A stretch of DNA of 64,000 nucleotides. Source: CAZWBR01 sp964632305 (lineage in GTDB: Bacteria; Bacteroidota; Bacteroidia; Bacteroidales; Prolixibacteraceae). The stretch lies in contig CAZWBR010000011.1 in the NCBI GenBank assembly GCA_964632305.1, positions 1 to 64,000 on the forward strand, written 5' to 3'. Positions within the stretch are counted from its first letter, which is position 1. Each line of letters opens with the position of its first letter. The notes beneath the pieces were generated by a model that saw only the letters and a program-made list of their open reading frames with translations, had not been told where the DNA came from and did not search any database. A program made the position numbers and the translations under genes. Shown piece by piece: positions 26,727-34,544 of the stretch.

Positions 26727-27839
26727 ATGAATTTTAAGCAAACTATTGTTTTATCAGCAGCCCTGTTAGCAGGGCAATTTGTGTTTGCCCAGACTGCTGT
26801 TACTGAAGATTTTAAGCCTTCAACAAAAAACCAACCCGGACAGGAATACCCGCAGGTTAATTCGCAGGGTTACGCCCGTTTTAAAGTTGTAGCCCCTCAG
26901 GCTCAGAGTGTTGTTGTGAGCCTTGGACTTGGTGGCACGCAGGGTGGAACTCCGCTTGCTAAAGCAGCCGACGGAACCTGGATGGGAACGACGGCTGGTC
27001 CGATGGAAGAAGGTTTCCATTACTATCACCTGACCGTTGATGGTGGCGTTTTTAACGATCCGGGCGCATTGAATTATTACGGATCAACCCGTTGGGAAAG
27101 TGGTATCGAAATACCTGCCAAAGATCAGGATTTCTATGCACTTAAAAATGTTCCTCATGGTCATGTTCAACAAGTACTCTTTCCATCGAAAAGTACAAAT
27201 ACTTCTCGCCGGGCCTTTATTTATACTCCTCCGGGCTACGAGAAAGATGCTAATACTAAATATCCGGTATTGTATCTTCAACATGGCTGGGGCGAAGACG
27301 AAACAGCCTGGAGCAACCAGGGTCATGCCAACTTAATAATGGACAACCTGATTGCCGAAGGCAAAATCAAACCGTTTATCATCGTTATGACCTACGGCAT
27401 GACCAATGATACCAAAATGGGGATGATGTCAAGTTTTAAAATCGAACCTTTCCAAACCGTTCTTTGCGACGAGTTGATCCCTTATGTCGATGCCAATTTC
27501 CGTACAATTGCCGATCAACCACACCGCGCTATGGCTGGCCTTTCAATGGGAGGTATGGAAACTCACACAATCACGCTAAACAAATCGGATGTATTTTCGC
27601 ACTGGGCTCTATTAAGCGGTGGAACTTACAATCCGTCCGAAATAAAAGACAAATCAAAAGTCAAACTTATTTTCATTAGCTGTGGGAGCTTCGAAAATCC
27701 CGATGTTGTGAAGAAAGCGGCAACTGAATTGAAAAATGCAGGTTTCAATGCCGTTTCTTACGTTTCTGACAACACCCGTCACGAGTTCCAGACCTGGCGC
27801 CGTAGCCTTCGCGAACTTGCTCTGCTTCTCTTTAAATAA
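26727..27839 (+). CDS. Esterase E7: CE1-type, insertion-free twin of E6
   Basis: 370 residues, the shortest of the array. The signal peptide (MNFKQTIVLSAALLAGQFVFAQ) and the E-set domain match E6 almost residue for residue, and long DNA stretches are nearly identical (for example 25835-25910 against 27165-27240), so E6 and E7 are a recent duplication. Where E6 has its Ala/Pro/Arg run, E7 has only NDTKMGMMSSFKIEPF. Ser273 (GLSMGGM), the SCGSFENPD acid segment and NTRHEFQTWRR are present. The C-terminus LALLLFK departs slightly from the usual FAPLLFK. Confidence 0.9.
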   Translation: MNFKQTIVLSAALLAGQFVFAQTAVTEDFKPSTKNQPGQEYPQVNSQGYARFKVVAPQAQSVVVSLGLGGTQGGTPLAKAADGTWMGTTAGPMEEGFHYYHLTVDGGVFNDPGALNYYGSTRWESGIEIPAKDQDFYALKNVPHGHVQQVLFPSKSTNTSRRAFIYTPPGYEKDANTKYPVLYLQHGWGEDETAWSNQGHANLIMDNLIAEGKIKPFIIVMTYGMTNDTKMGMMSSFKIEPFQTVLCDELIPYVDANFRTIADQPHRAMAGLSMGGMETHTITLNKSDVFSHWALLSGGTYNPSEIKDKSKVKLIFISCGSFENPDVVKKAATELKNAGFNAVSYVSDNTRHEFQTWRRSLRELALLLFK

Positions 27840-27970
27840 GAATTGAGTAATTTTTATATCGAATTAGTTTTAAACCCGTCGCGTGTAATTCGCCGATGAA
27901 TAAGAAATACAAATCAGCTGAATTTTACACAACGGGTTTATTTAAATTTAAGACAAAAAAGATTGTTGAA

Positions 27971-29209
27971 ATGAATTATAAATCTGTAGTTTTTTTACTG
28001 GCCGCTTCATTAACCAGTGGAATTTGTTTCGCTCAGGCCTCACAGACTGCTGTAGCCGGTGATTTCAAACCCTCGGCAACGACCCAGCAAGGCCGGCAAT
28101 TCCCTCAGGTAAACTCTGAAGGACGGGTTAAGGTTAGTATTCCAGCCCCCGAGGCTTTGAAAGTACAGCTCGATATCGGCGGCAAAAAATATGATCTGAC
28201 CAAAGATGAAAAAGGCGTCTGGACCGGCGAGTGCGACCCTCAGGACGAAGGGTTTCACTATTACCAGTTGAATATCGACGGAGCTTCGGTCCCCGATCCG
28301 GGAAGTTTATATTTCTATGGCGCCAGCCGTTGGGGTAGCGGTATTGAAATCCCTGCTAAAGACCAGGATTTCTACGCACTCAAAGATGTTCCCCATGGAC
28401 AGCTTCGCGAAACTCAGTATTACTCAAAAACCAGTAAGAGTGTTCGTCGGGTTTTCATTTATACTCCTCCGGGATATGAAAAAGACACTAAAAAATACCC
28501 GGTACTGTATCTTCAGCATGGTATGGGTGAAGATGAAACAGGCTGGGGAAACCAAGGCCATGCCAACTATATCATGGACAACTTGATTGCTGAAGGCAAA
28601 GTTACCCCCTTTATCATCGTGATGGAGAATAGTAGCGTTAATTTAGGCGGTGCTCCTCGTGGTCCGCGTCCGGGCGCAGGCGCTCCTGGTCAAGGTGCTC
28701 CTGCCGGTCAGGGTGCCCCTCAGGCCGCTCCCGGTCAAGGTGCCCCTACTGGTGCTCCACGCCCTGGAGGCCCAATGGGTGGAATGAACGTGGCCGGTCA
28801 ATTCGAACAAATATTATTCGACGATCTGATCCCTTATGTCGAATCCAATTTCCGCGTTATGGCTGATCAGGAACACCGTGCTATGGCCGGACTCTCAATG
28901 GGCGGTATGCAAACCAGGTCAATCGTTATTTCTAACCCGGAAAAATTCTCCTATGTGGGAATGTTCAGTAGCGGGACGTTCACTCCCTCTGAAGTTAAGG
29001 ATCTTAACGCCCTCAAAAAGAAAACAAAACTGGTATTCATGAGTTTTGGTGGTCGCGAGGGCGGTTCTTCACGAATCCAGGGAGCTGCCGAAGAATGGAC
29101 AAAAATTGGCATCAAAGGCGTCTCTTACGTCTCCCCCGAAACAGCTCACGAATGGCAATCCTGGAGACGTAGCCTCCATGAATTTGCACCGCTTCTTTTC
29201 AAAAATTAA
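27971..29209 (+). CDS. Esterase E8: CE1-type with Gly/Pro/Gln-rich insertion
   Basis: 412 residues from the ATG at 27971, which opens a normal signal peptide (MNYKSVVFLLAASLTSGICFAQ); the ATG at 27896 would add 25 hydrophilic residues. E-set motifs VQLDIGGKKYDLTKDEKGVW and YQLNIDGASVPDPGSLYFYG define a subgroup with E9 and E10. Active site: LQHGMGEDETGW, Ser309 in GLSMGGM, acid in SFGGREGG, His in ETAHEWQSWRR. The insertion (about 28648-28795) repeats short GAP/GQGAP units, indicating slippage-type growth. A 131-base gap separates it from E7. Confidence 0.9.
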   Translation: MNYKSVVFLLAASLTSGICFAQASQTAVAGDFKPSATTQQGRQFPQVNSEGRVKVSIPAPEALKVQLDIGGKKYDLTKDEKGVWTGECDPQDEGFHYYQLNIDGASVPDPGSLYFYGASRWGSGIEIPAKDQDFYALKDVPHGQLRETQYYSKTSKSVRRVFIYTPPGYEKDTKKYPVLYLQHGMGEDETGWGNQGHANYIMDNLIAEGKVTPFIIVMENSSVNLGGAPRGPRPGAGAPGQGAPAGQGAPQAAPGQGAPTGAPRPGGPMGGMNVAGQFEQILFDDLIPYVESNFRVMADQEHRAMAGLSMGGMQTRSIVISNPEKFSYVGMFSSGTFTPSEVKDLNALKKKTKLVFMSFGGREGGSSRIQGAAEEWTKIGIKGVSYVSPETAHEWQSWRRSLHEFAPLLFKN

Positions 29210-29367
29210 GTCGAGTATTTTTTGAACAATCGAGTTCAATGTAAGGAGGATTATTTCGGAAGGCAATCAAAGAATATTATAAAACAACTGTCGTTTTTAA
29301 ACAACTTTGGTTGCTTTCCGATTATTCTTCCCCGATGATCGAATTTGACGGATTAAATGAGTTTATT

Positions 29368-30528
29368 ATGAACATTAAATCGTTAGCTGCTTTTTTTGCA
29401 GTAGCATTAACAAGCAGTATTTGTTTGGCGCAGTCAGCGCAAACTTCAGTTGTTGAAGATTTTAAATTATCCGAAACAACCCAGTTAGGCAAACAATATC
29501 CTCAGGTGAATTCTGAAGCCCGCGTTCGCGTAAGCATCCCGGCTCCTCAGGCATCAAAAGTCCTGCTCGATCTGGGCGGTAAAAAATATGACCTGGTCAA
29601 AGACGAAAAAGGGGTGTGGACTGGCGTCTCAGACCCCCAGGATGAAGGATTCCACTATTACGAACTGGTAATTGATGGCGCTCAGGTCCCCGACCCGGGA
29701 ACGCTCTATTTTTATGGCTGCAGTCGTTGGGGCAGCGGCGTCGAAGTTCCTGCTAAAGACCAGGATTTTTATGCGATGAAGGATGTTCCTCATGGAAAAA
29801 TCAGTGAGAATATTTATTATTCAAAAATTAATAAAGCATGGCGTCGCTGTTTCGTTTATACTCCTGCGGAATATGAAAAAAATCCTTCCGCCCGCTTCCC
29901 GGTGCTGTATCTGCAACATGGCGGCGGTGAAGACGAGACAGGATGGTCCACACAGGGTAAAGCCAATCTGATCATGGATAACCTGATCGCCAATGGAAAG
30001 GCTAAACCATTTATTATCGTCATGGATAACGGAACCTGGACTTCTCCGGGTCAGGATCGGATGCCCGGCGGATCATGGCCCCCGGCAGGCTGGGCCAATA
30101 CCTTCAAAAAAACACTCCTGGAGGAAATCATCCCGATGATCGATGCCAATTATCGTACCATCGCTGATCAACCCCATCGGGCTATGGCCGGCCTCTCCAT
30201 GGGAGCCATGGAAACCGATGCGATCGCTTTTGAAAGCCTTGACGTCTTCTCTTACATGGGTATCTTTAGCGGGGGAGTCCTCCTGAATGATCCCGCCACG
30301 GTCCATAATGGCGTCATGAAAAATGCCAAAGAATTCAACAAAAAAGTGAAGCTGATCTTCCAAAGCTGCGGCTCTCGCGAATACCCCGACCGGTTAAACG
30401 CCAATCACGATCAACTTAAAGCTGCCGGTCTGAACAGCGTCTGTTACATTTCTCCCAACACGGCTCATGAGTGGCAAACATGGCGGCGTAGCCTCTATCA
30501 GTTTGCCCCGCTTCTGTTTAAAAATTAA
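29368..30528 (+). CDS. Esterase E9: CE1-type
   Basis: 386 residues; the ATG at 29368 begins the signal peptide (MNIKSLAAFFAVALTSSICLAQ), the open frame from 29311 having no signal at its start. Very close to E10 in the first 200 residues (VSIPAPQASKVLLDLGGKKYDL, VSDPQDEGFHYYELVIDGAQ). It carries TPAEYEK where all siblings have TPPGY or TPAGY. Ser277 (GLSMGAM), acid in SCGSREYPD and His in NTAHEWQTWRR are kept. A Trp/Pro-rich loop (NGTWTSPGQDRMPGGSWPPA) occupies the variable site. The 158-base leader contains an imperfect inverted repeat (about 29258-29272 with 29305-29319). Confidence 0.9.
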   Translation: MNIKSLAAFFAVALTSSICLAQSAQTSVVEDFKLSETTQLGKQYPQVNSEARVRVSIPAPQASKVLLDLGGKKYDLVKDEKGVWTGVSDPQDEGFHYYELVIDGAQVPDPGTLYFYGCSRWGSGVEVPAKDQDFYAMKDVPHGKISENIYYSKINKAWRRCFVYTPAEYEKNPSARFPVLYLQHGGGEDETGWSTQGKANLIMDNLIANGKAKPFIIVMDNGTWTSPGQDRMPGGSWPPAGWANTFKKTLLEEIIPMIDANYRTIADQPHRAMAGLSMGAMETDAIAFESLDVFSYMGIFSGGVLLNDPATVHNGVMKNAKEFNKKVKLIFQSCGSREYPDRLNANHDQLKAAGLNSVCYISPNTAHEWQTWRRSLYQFAPLLFKN

Positions 30529-30596
30529 GAAGAGGCATGTACCGGACTGATTGTTGTATCCTTTAATTGAGTCTTTATTTAAATCGATCGTCTGAA

Positions 30597-31781
30597 ATGA
30601 ATAAAAAATTGATTGCCGCTTTTATAGCGGTTGCTTTATCCGGTAGTTTCGGTTTCGCACAGGTAAACCAAACTTCAGTTGTTGAAGATTTTAAAATATC
30701 CGAGACAACCCAGCAAGGACGGCAATATCCCCAGGTGAATTCGGAAGGTCGGGTTCGCGTAAGCATTCCGGCTCCTCAGGCTTCAAGAGTCCAGCTCGAT
30801 CTGGGCGGGAAAAAATACGACCTGGCCAAAGACGAAAAAGGAGTATGGACCGGTGTGTCAGACCCTCAGGACGAGGGGTTTCACTATTACCAACTGGTAA
30901 TTGATGGCGCCCAGGTTCCCGATCCTGGTACACTCTATTTCTACGGGGCCAGCCGATGGGGTAGCGCCATCGAAATTCCCGCAAATGATCGTGATTTTTA
31001 TGCAATGAAAGATGTACCGCATGGCTTGCTTAGCCAGAATGTCTATTTTTCAAAAATTACCCAATCATGGCGTCGCTGCTTTATTTATACCCCTCCGGGT
31101 TACGAAAACGACAAGTCAACCCGCTATCCGGTACTCTATCTTCAGCATGGTAGCGGTGAAGACGAAACCGGCTGGGCTGTTCAGGGAAAAGCCAATCTGA
31201 TCCTCGATAACCTGATTGCTGAAAAGAAAGCAGTTCCGATGATCATCGTCATTGACAACGGTTATGCCACAAAACCTTCTCAGGGTGCACCGGCAGCCGG
31301 AGCTCCGGCGAGACCGGCGGGTGGCGTTTCTGCTTTCGAAGAAGTCCTGATCAAAGAGGTCATTCCTATGATTGACTCTAAATTCCGCACCATTGCCGAT
31401 CGTGAACACCGGGCCATGGCAGGCCTCTCGATGGGTGCCAATCAGACCATTCAGATAACGATGAACAATCTCGATAAGTTCTCCCATATCGCCGGTTTCA
31501 GCGGAACATCGAACTATCCAAGCACGGCTGCTATCGATCCTGCAATATTTATGAACGGGAAATTCAAGGACGGTGCTACTCTCAATAAACAAATCAAGCT
31601 CTTCTGGCTTGGCTTGGGAACAAAAGAACCCAATCCGTTTCCCGGATCTGTTGGGGCATTTCGTACAATGCTTGAAAAGCAGGGTGTCAAATACACCTAC
31701 TACGAATCTCAGGGCACGGCTCATGAGTGGCTGACATGGAGAAGGGATTTACAGCAATTCGCAAGTCTAATTTTTAAATAA
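30597..31781 (+). CDS. Esterase E10: CE1-type with short Ala/Pro insertion
   Basis: 394 residues from the ATG at 30597 (signal MNKKLIAAFIAVALSGSFGFAQ). Sister of E9 in its N-terminal half. The active site has LQHGSGEDETGW, Ser278 in GLSMGAN, acid in GLGTKEPNP and His in GTAHEWLTWRR. Its insertion is short (SQGAPAAGAPARPAGG, around 31274-31325), an intermediate length between E7 or E9 and E6, E8 or E11. The second half (NNLDKFSHIAGFSG, FKDGATLNKQIKLFWLG) is nearer E1-E3 than E9, which suggests recombination between copies. Confidence 0.9.
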   Translation: MNKKLIAAFIAVALSGSFGFAQVNQTSVVEDFKISETTQQGRQYPQVNSEGRVRVSIPAPQASRVQLDLGGKKYDLAKDEKGVWTGVSDPQDEGFHYYQLVIDGAQVPDPGTLYFYGASRWGSAIEIPANDRDFYAMKDVPHGLLSQNVYFSKITQSWRRCFIYTPPGYENDKSTRYPVLYLQHGSGEDETGWAVQGKANLILDNLIAEKKAVPMIIVIDNGYATKPSQGAPAAGAPARPAGGVSAFEEVLIKEVIPMIDSKFRTIADREHRAMAGLSMGANQTIQITMNNLDKFSHIAGFSGTSNYPSTAAIDPAIFMNGKFKDGATLNKQIKLFWLGLGTKEPNPFPGSVGAFRTMLEKQGVKYTYYESQGTAHEWLTWRRDLQQFASLIFK

Positions 31782-31799
31782 TTTTTATACACACAACCT

Positions 31800-33056
31800 A
31801 TGAAGATCATTAGTTTGGCGCTGTTGGTTTTGGCAATCAGCAGTGTCGGTTTTGCACAAACAACAGATTTCCCGGCTGATACAAAGCCGGCTTCTACAAA
31901 CATTGTCGGAGCTGAGTATCCTAGGGTCGATTCGCAGCGCAGAGTCCATTTTCGTCTGCGCGCGCCTGAAGCAACATCTATTTCGGTAGGTCTTGGCAAC
32001 GTACCTTTAACCAAAGGCGAAGATGGTTTCTGGACAGGAGTTACTGGTCCTCAGGATCCTGGTTTTCACTATTACACCCTCAAAATAAACGGGGTGGAGG
32101 TCTGCGATCCGGCAAGTGAGTCATTTTTTGGGGCCGGTAAAGTAATGAGCGGAATGGAAATTCCCGAAGAAGGAGTCGATTTCTACGACATCAAAAATGT
32201 CCCCCACGGCGAAGTTCGTTCCGTTTGGTATTATGCAGCTTCAACCGGCGAACACCGTCATGCCTATATTTATACCCCTCCGGGTTACGATAAAGATGCT
32301 AAGATTCGCTACCCCGTTCTCTACCTGCAACATGGTATGGGCGAAGACCGTCGTGCATGGTCTAACCAGGGACGTACAAATTTCATTCTCGACAACCTGA
32401 TCGCTGAAGGTAAAGCCAAACCATTTATCGTGGTTATGGAAGATGGGGGTATTGCTGCCGGTATGGGTGGCGGTGCCCGTCGCGGTCCCCAAGGTCCCGG
32501 CCAGAGACCCGCAGGTCAGGGTGCACCTGATCAAGGTCAAGCCCAGGCCCAGCGTCCGGCACCCGGACAAGGTCAGGGCGCTGCCAGACCAATGGGCGCT
32601 GCCCCTGCCGGTATGGTCTCATTCTGGGATGGTTTTGGAAATGTGATCGTTAAAGACCTTATTCCGATGGTGGATGCTAATTATCGCACTCTTGCCAATC
32701 GCGAAAACCGCGCTATCGCCGGTCTTTCCTTGGGTGGAACACAAACTTACCAGATTTCTCAGGCCAATCTTGATAAATTTGCCAATATTGGTATTTTCAG
32801 CGCCCCATTCGGTTTCCCGGGTGTTGAAACCGGTTACAACGGTTTATTGGCAAAACCTGACGAATTTAATAAACAGGTAAAAGTATTCTACGTGAGTATG
32901 GGCTCAAAAGAAGGGGCAAATTCAGGTCGCGCTATTCATGAAGCGCTTGATAAAGCCGGTATTAAGAATGTGTATTACGAAGCTCCGGGAACGGCCCACG
33001 AATTCCAGACCTGGCGTAAAAGCTTGCATGGCTATGCACAGCTTCTTTTTAAATAA
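31800..33056 (+). CDS. Esterase E11: CE1-type with Gln/Pro/Gly-rich insertion
   Basis: 418 residues, 18 bases after E10. The signal peptide ends at VGFAQ. E-set text GAEYPRVDSQRRVHFRLRAPEAT is followed by a shorter strand loop (GLGNVPLTKGEDGFW). The oxyanion loop is LQHGMGEDRRAW. The nucleophile is Ser310 in GLSLGG (Leu where most siblings have Met); acid in SMGSKEGAN; His in GTAHEFQTWRK. The insertion (about 32446-32615) is the longest, roughly 55 residues rich in Gly, Pro, Gln, Ala and Arg. A terminator follows the gene. Confidence 0.9.
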   Translation: MKIISLALLVLAISSVGFAQTTDFPADTKPASTNIVGAEYPRVDSQRRVHFRLRAPEATSISVGLGNVPLTKGEDGFWTGVTGPQDPGFHYYTLKINGVEVCDPASESFFGAGKVMSGMEIPEEGVDFYDIKNVPHGEVRSVWYYAASTGEHRHAYIYTPPGYDKDAKIRYPVLYLQHGMGEDRRAWSNQGRTNFILDNLIAEGKAKPFIVVMEDGGIAAGMGGGARRGPQGPGQRPAGQGAPDQGQAQAQRPAPGQGQGAARPMGAAPAGMVSFWDGFGNVIVKDLIPMVDANYRTLANRENRAIAGLSLGGTQTYQISQANLDKFANIGIFSAPFGFPGVETGYNGLLAKPDEFNKQVKVFYVSMGSKEGANSGRAIHEALDKAGIKNVYYEAPGTAHEFQTWRKSLHGYAQLLFK

Positions 33057-33180
33057 ATCCTTAATCAAGTATTCGAACATTTTACTGAGTAGAAAAGGAT
33101 TTATTGAAAAAGAATAAGTTTTACGGGTAAGTTCCTTTTCGGATAAAGATATTTGTTAATTTAAGGGTTTAATTTTTCTT

Positions 33181-33211
33181 GGTTTCAGCAGGGGTTTTCT
33201 CTGCTGAAACC
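33181..33211 (+). terminator. Rho-independent terminator after E11
   Basis: GGTTTCAGCAG (33181-33191) and CTGCTGAAACC (33201-33211) form an 11-bp stem with a 9-base loop, followed by TTTATTTT. It lies 125 bases after the E11 stop and separates E12-E13 from the preceding copies. Confidence 0.8.
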
Positions 33212-33351
33212 TTTATTTTAAGGTCAGGCTCTCAGACCATATTGGAAAGGGTGGCCTGAATTGTTCTTAATGATGTTTGATACAAATAAAATCAAATGTT
33301 TGTTTTTTTTATTAAACATCTTTGATCCTTTTGAACTGCTAAACTTTATTT

Positions 33352-34497
33352 ATGAAACACTTACTGATAATTTTTGTGGTTTTACTACAGGTTGAATTTG
33401 CTTGCTTTGCGCAAGAGGAAAAATCAATGCGTCCAACAACCAATATTACCGGTGCAGAATATCCAAGAATCCTGCCTGACCTAAGAGTAATATTCAGGAT
33501 TAATGCCCCTAATGCCCAAAAATTGCAGATTGATTTGGGCAAGAAATACGATATGGTGAAGGGAAATGATGGATTTTGGACTGTCACGACCGATCCGCAG
33601 GTCCCGGGATTCCACTATTATTCGTTAGTAATTGATGGCGTTTCCGTGGCCGATCCGGCAAGTGAGACATTTTACGGGATGAGCAGGGATGCCAGTGGAA
33701 TTGAAATTCCTGAGGCGGGAGTCGATTTTCACCTGATAAAAGATGTCCCGCACGGCGCGGTAAAACAGAAGTTCTATTTTTCTTCAAAAACGAATTCATG
33801 GCGCAGAATTTTCGTTTATACCCCTCCGGGTTATGACAATAACCTGAACAAAAAATACCCGGTTCTCTATCTGCAACACGGGGCCGGCGAGGACGAAACC
33901 GGTTGGGTGAGGCAGGGTAATCTCGATATTATTATGGACAACCTGATTGCCGAAAAGAAAGCCCTCCCAATGATTGTGGTGACCACTAACGAATATGTCA
34001 TCGACAATATTGGGGCGGGTTACAATACTGAGTCGACCAACCACTTTATGGATCTTTTTGGTGAGGAACTGATGGAGGTGATTGTTCCTTTTGTCGAGAA
34101 GAATTTTCGGATCATTTCCGATCGTGAAAACCGCGCTATTGCCGGTCTGTCGATGGGGGGCGGAACTTCCTTCAGATTAGGGATGCTTCATCCCGATAAA
34201 TTTGCATGGGTCGGCGCGTTCAGCTCAAGTGCTTTCCGTGGATCAAACGGAAATATGTTTGATGCTGAGAAACAAATTCCCGGAATACTGACGAATCCCG
34301 ATAAGTTCAACAAACAACTCAAGCTGCTTTATATCTCCAGCGGTGAACAGGATCATTCGTATGAATACTCAAAAAAGACCATTGAAACCTTTAAGGAGAA
34401 AGGGTTGAAACTACAGTATAATTATTTCCCGGGTGCCCATGAGTGGCATGTTTGGAGAAAAGCACTTCACGATTTTGTTCCGAAATTATTCAGATAA
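33352..34497 (+). CDS. Esterase E12: CE1-type, Asp catalytic acid
   Basis: 381 residues; signal MKHLLIIFVVLLQVEFACFAQ. The E-set domain (GAEYPRILPDLRVIFRINAP, LQIDLGKKYDM) is like E1-E3. The catalytic part departs: after Ser267 (GLSMGGG) the acid position is Asp334 in SSGEQDHSYEY, the usual esterase D residue, where E1-E11 have Glu, and the His motif is GAHEWHVWRK. Two extra segments around SSAFRGSNGNMFDAEKQIPG are shared only with E13. Its substrate may therefore differ from that of E1-E11. Confidence 0.9.
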   Translation: MKHLLIIFVVLLQVEFACFAQEEKSMRPTTNITGAEYPRILPDLRVIFRINAPNAQKLQIDLGKKYDMVKGNDGFWTVTTDPQVPGFHYYSLVIDGVSVADPASETFYGMSRDASGIEIPEAGVDFHLIKDVPHGAVKQKFYFSSKTNSWRRIFVYTPPGYDNNLNKKYPVLYLQHGAGEDETGWVRQGNLDIIMDNLIAEKKALPMIVVTTNEYVIDNIGAGYNTESTNHFMDLFGEELMEVIVPFVEKNFRIISDRENRAIAGLSMGGGTSFRLGMLHPDKFAWVGAFSSSAFRGSNGNMFDAEKQIPGILTNPDKFNKQLKLLYISSGEQDHSYEYSKKTIETFKEKGLKLQYNYFPGAHEWHVWRKALHDFVPKLFR

Positions 34498-34544
34498 AAA
34501 TTGATTCAACTGATAATATTAATATAAATATAAAATTTAATGTG

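Noticed and set aside
29241..29251. GTAAGGAGGAT as a ribosome-binding site
   Set aside because: The next start codon of E9 is more than 100 bases away, and no small open frame follows at the right distance.
26080..32615. Frameshifts as the source of the Pro/Ala-rich runs
   Set aside because: The frame resumes the conserved esterase sequence on both sides in all five genes, and codon use within the runs is ordinary, so they are true in-frame insertions.
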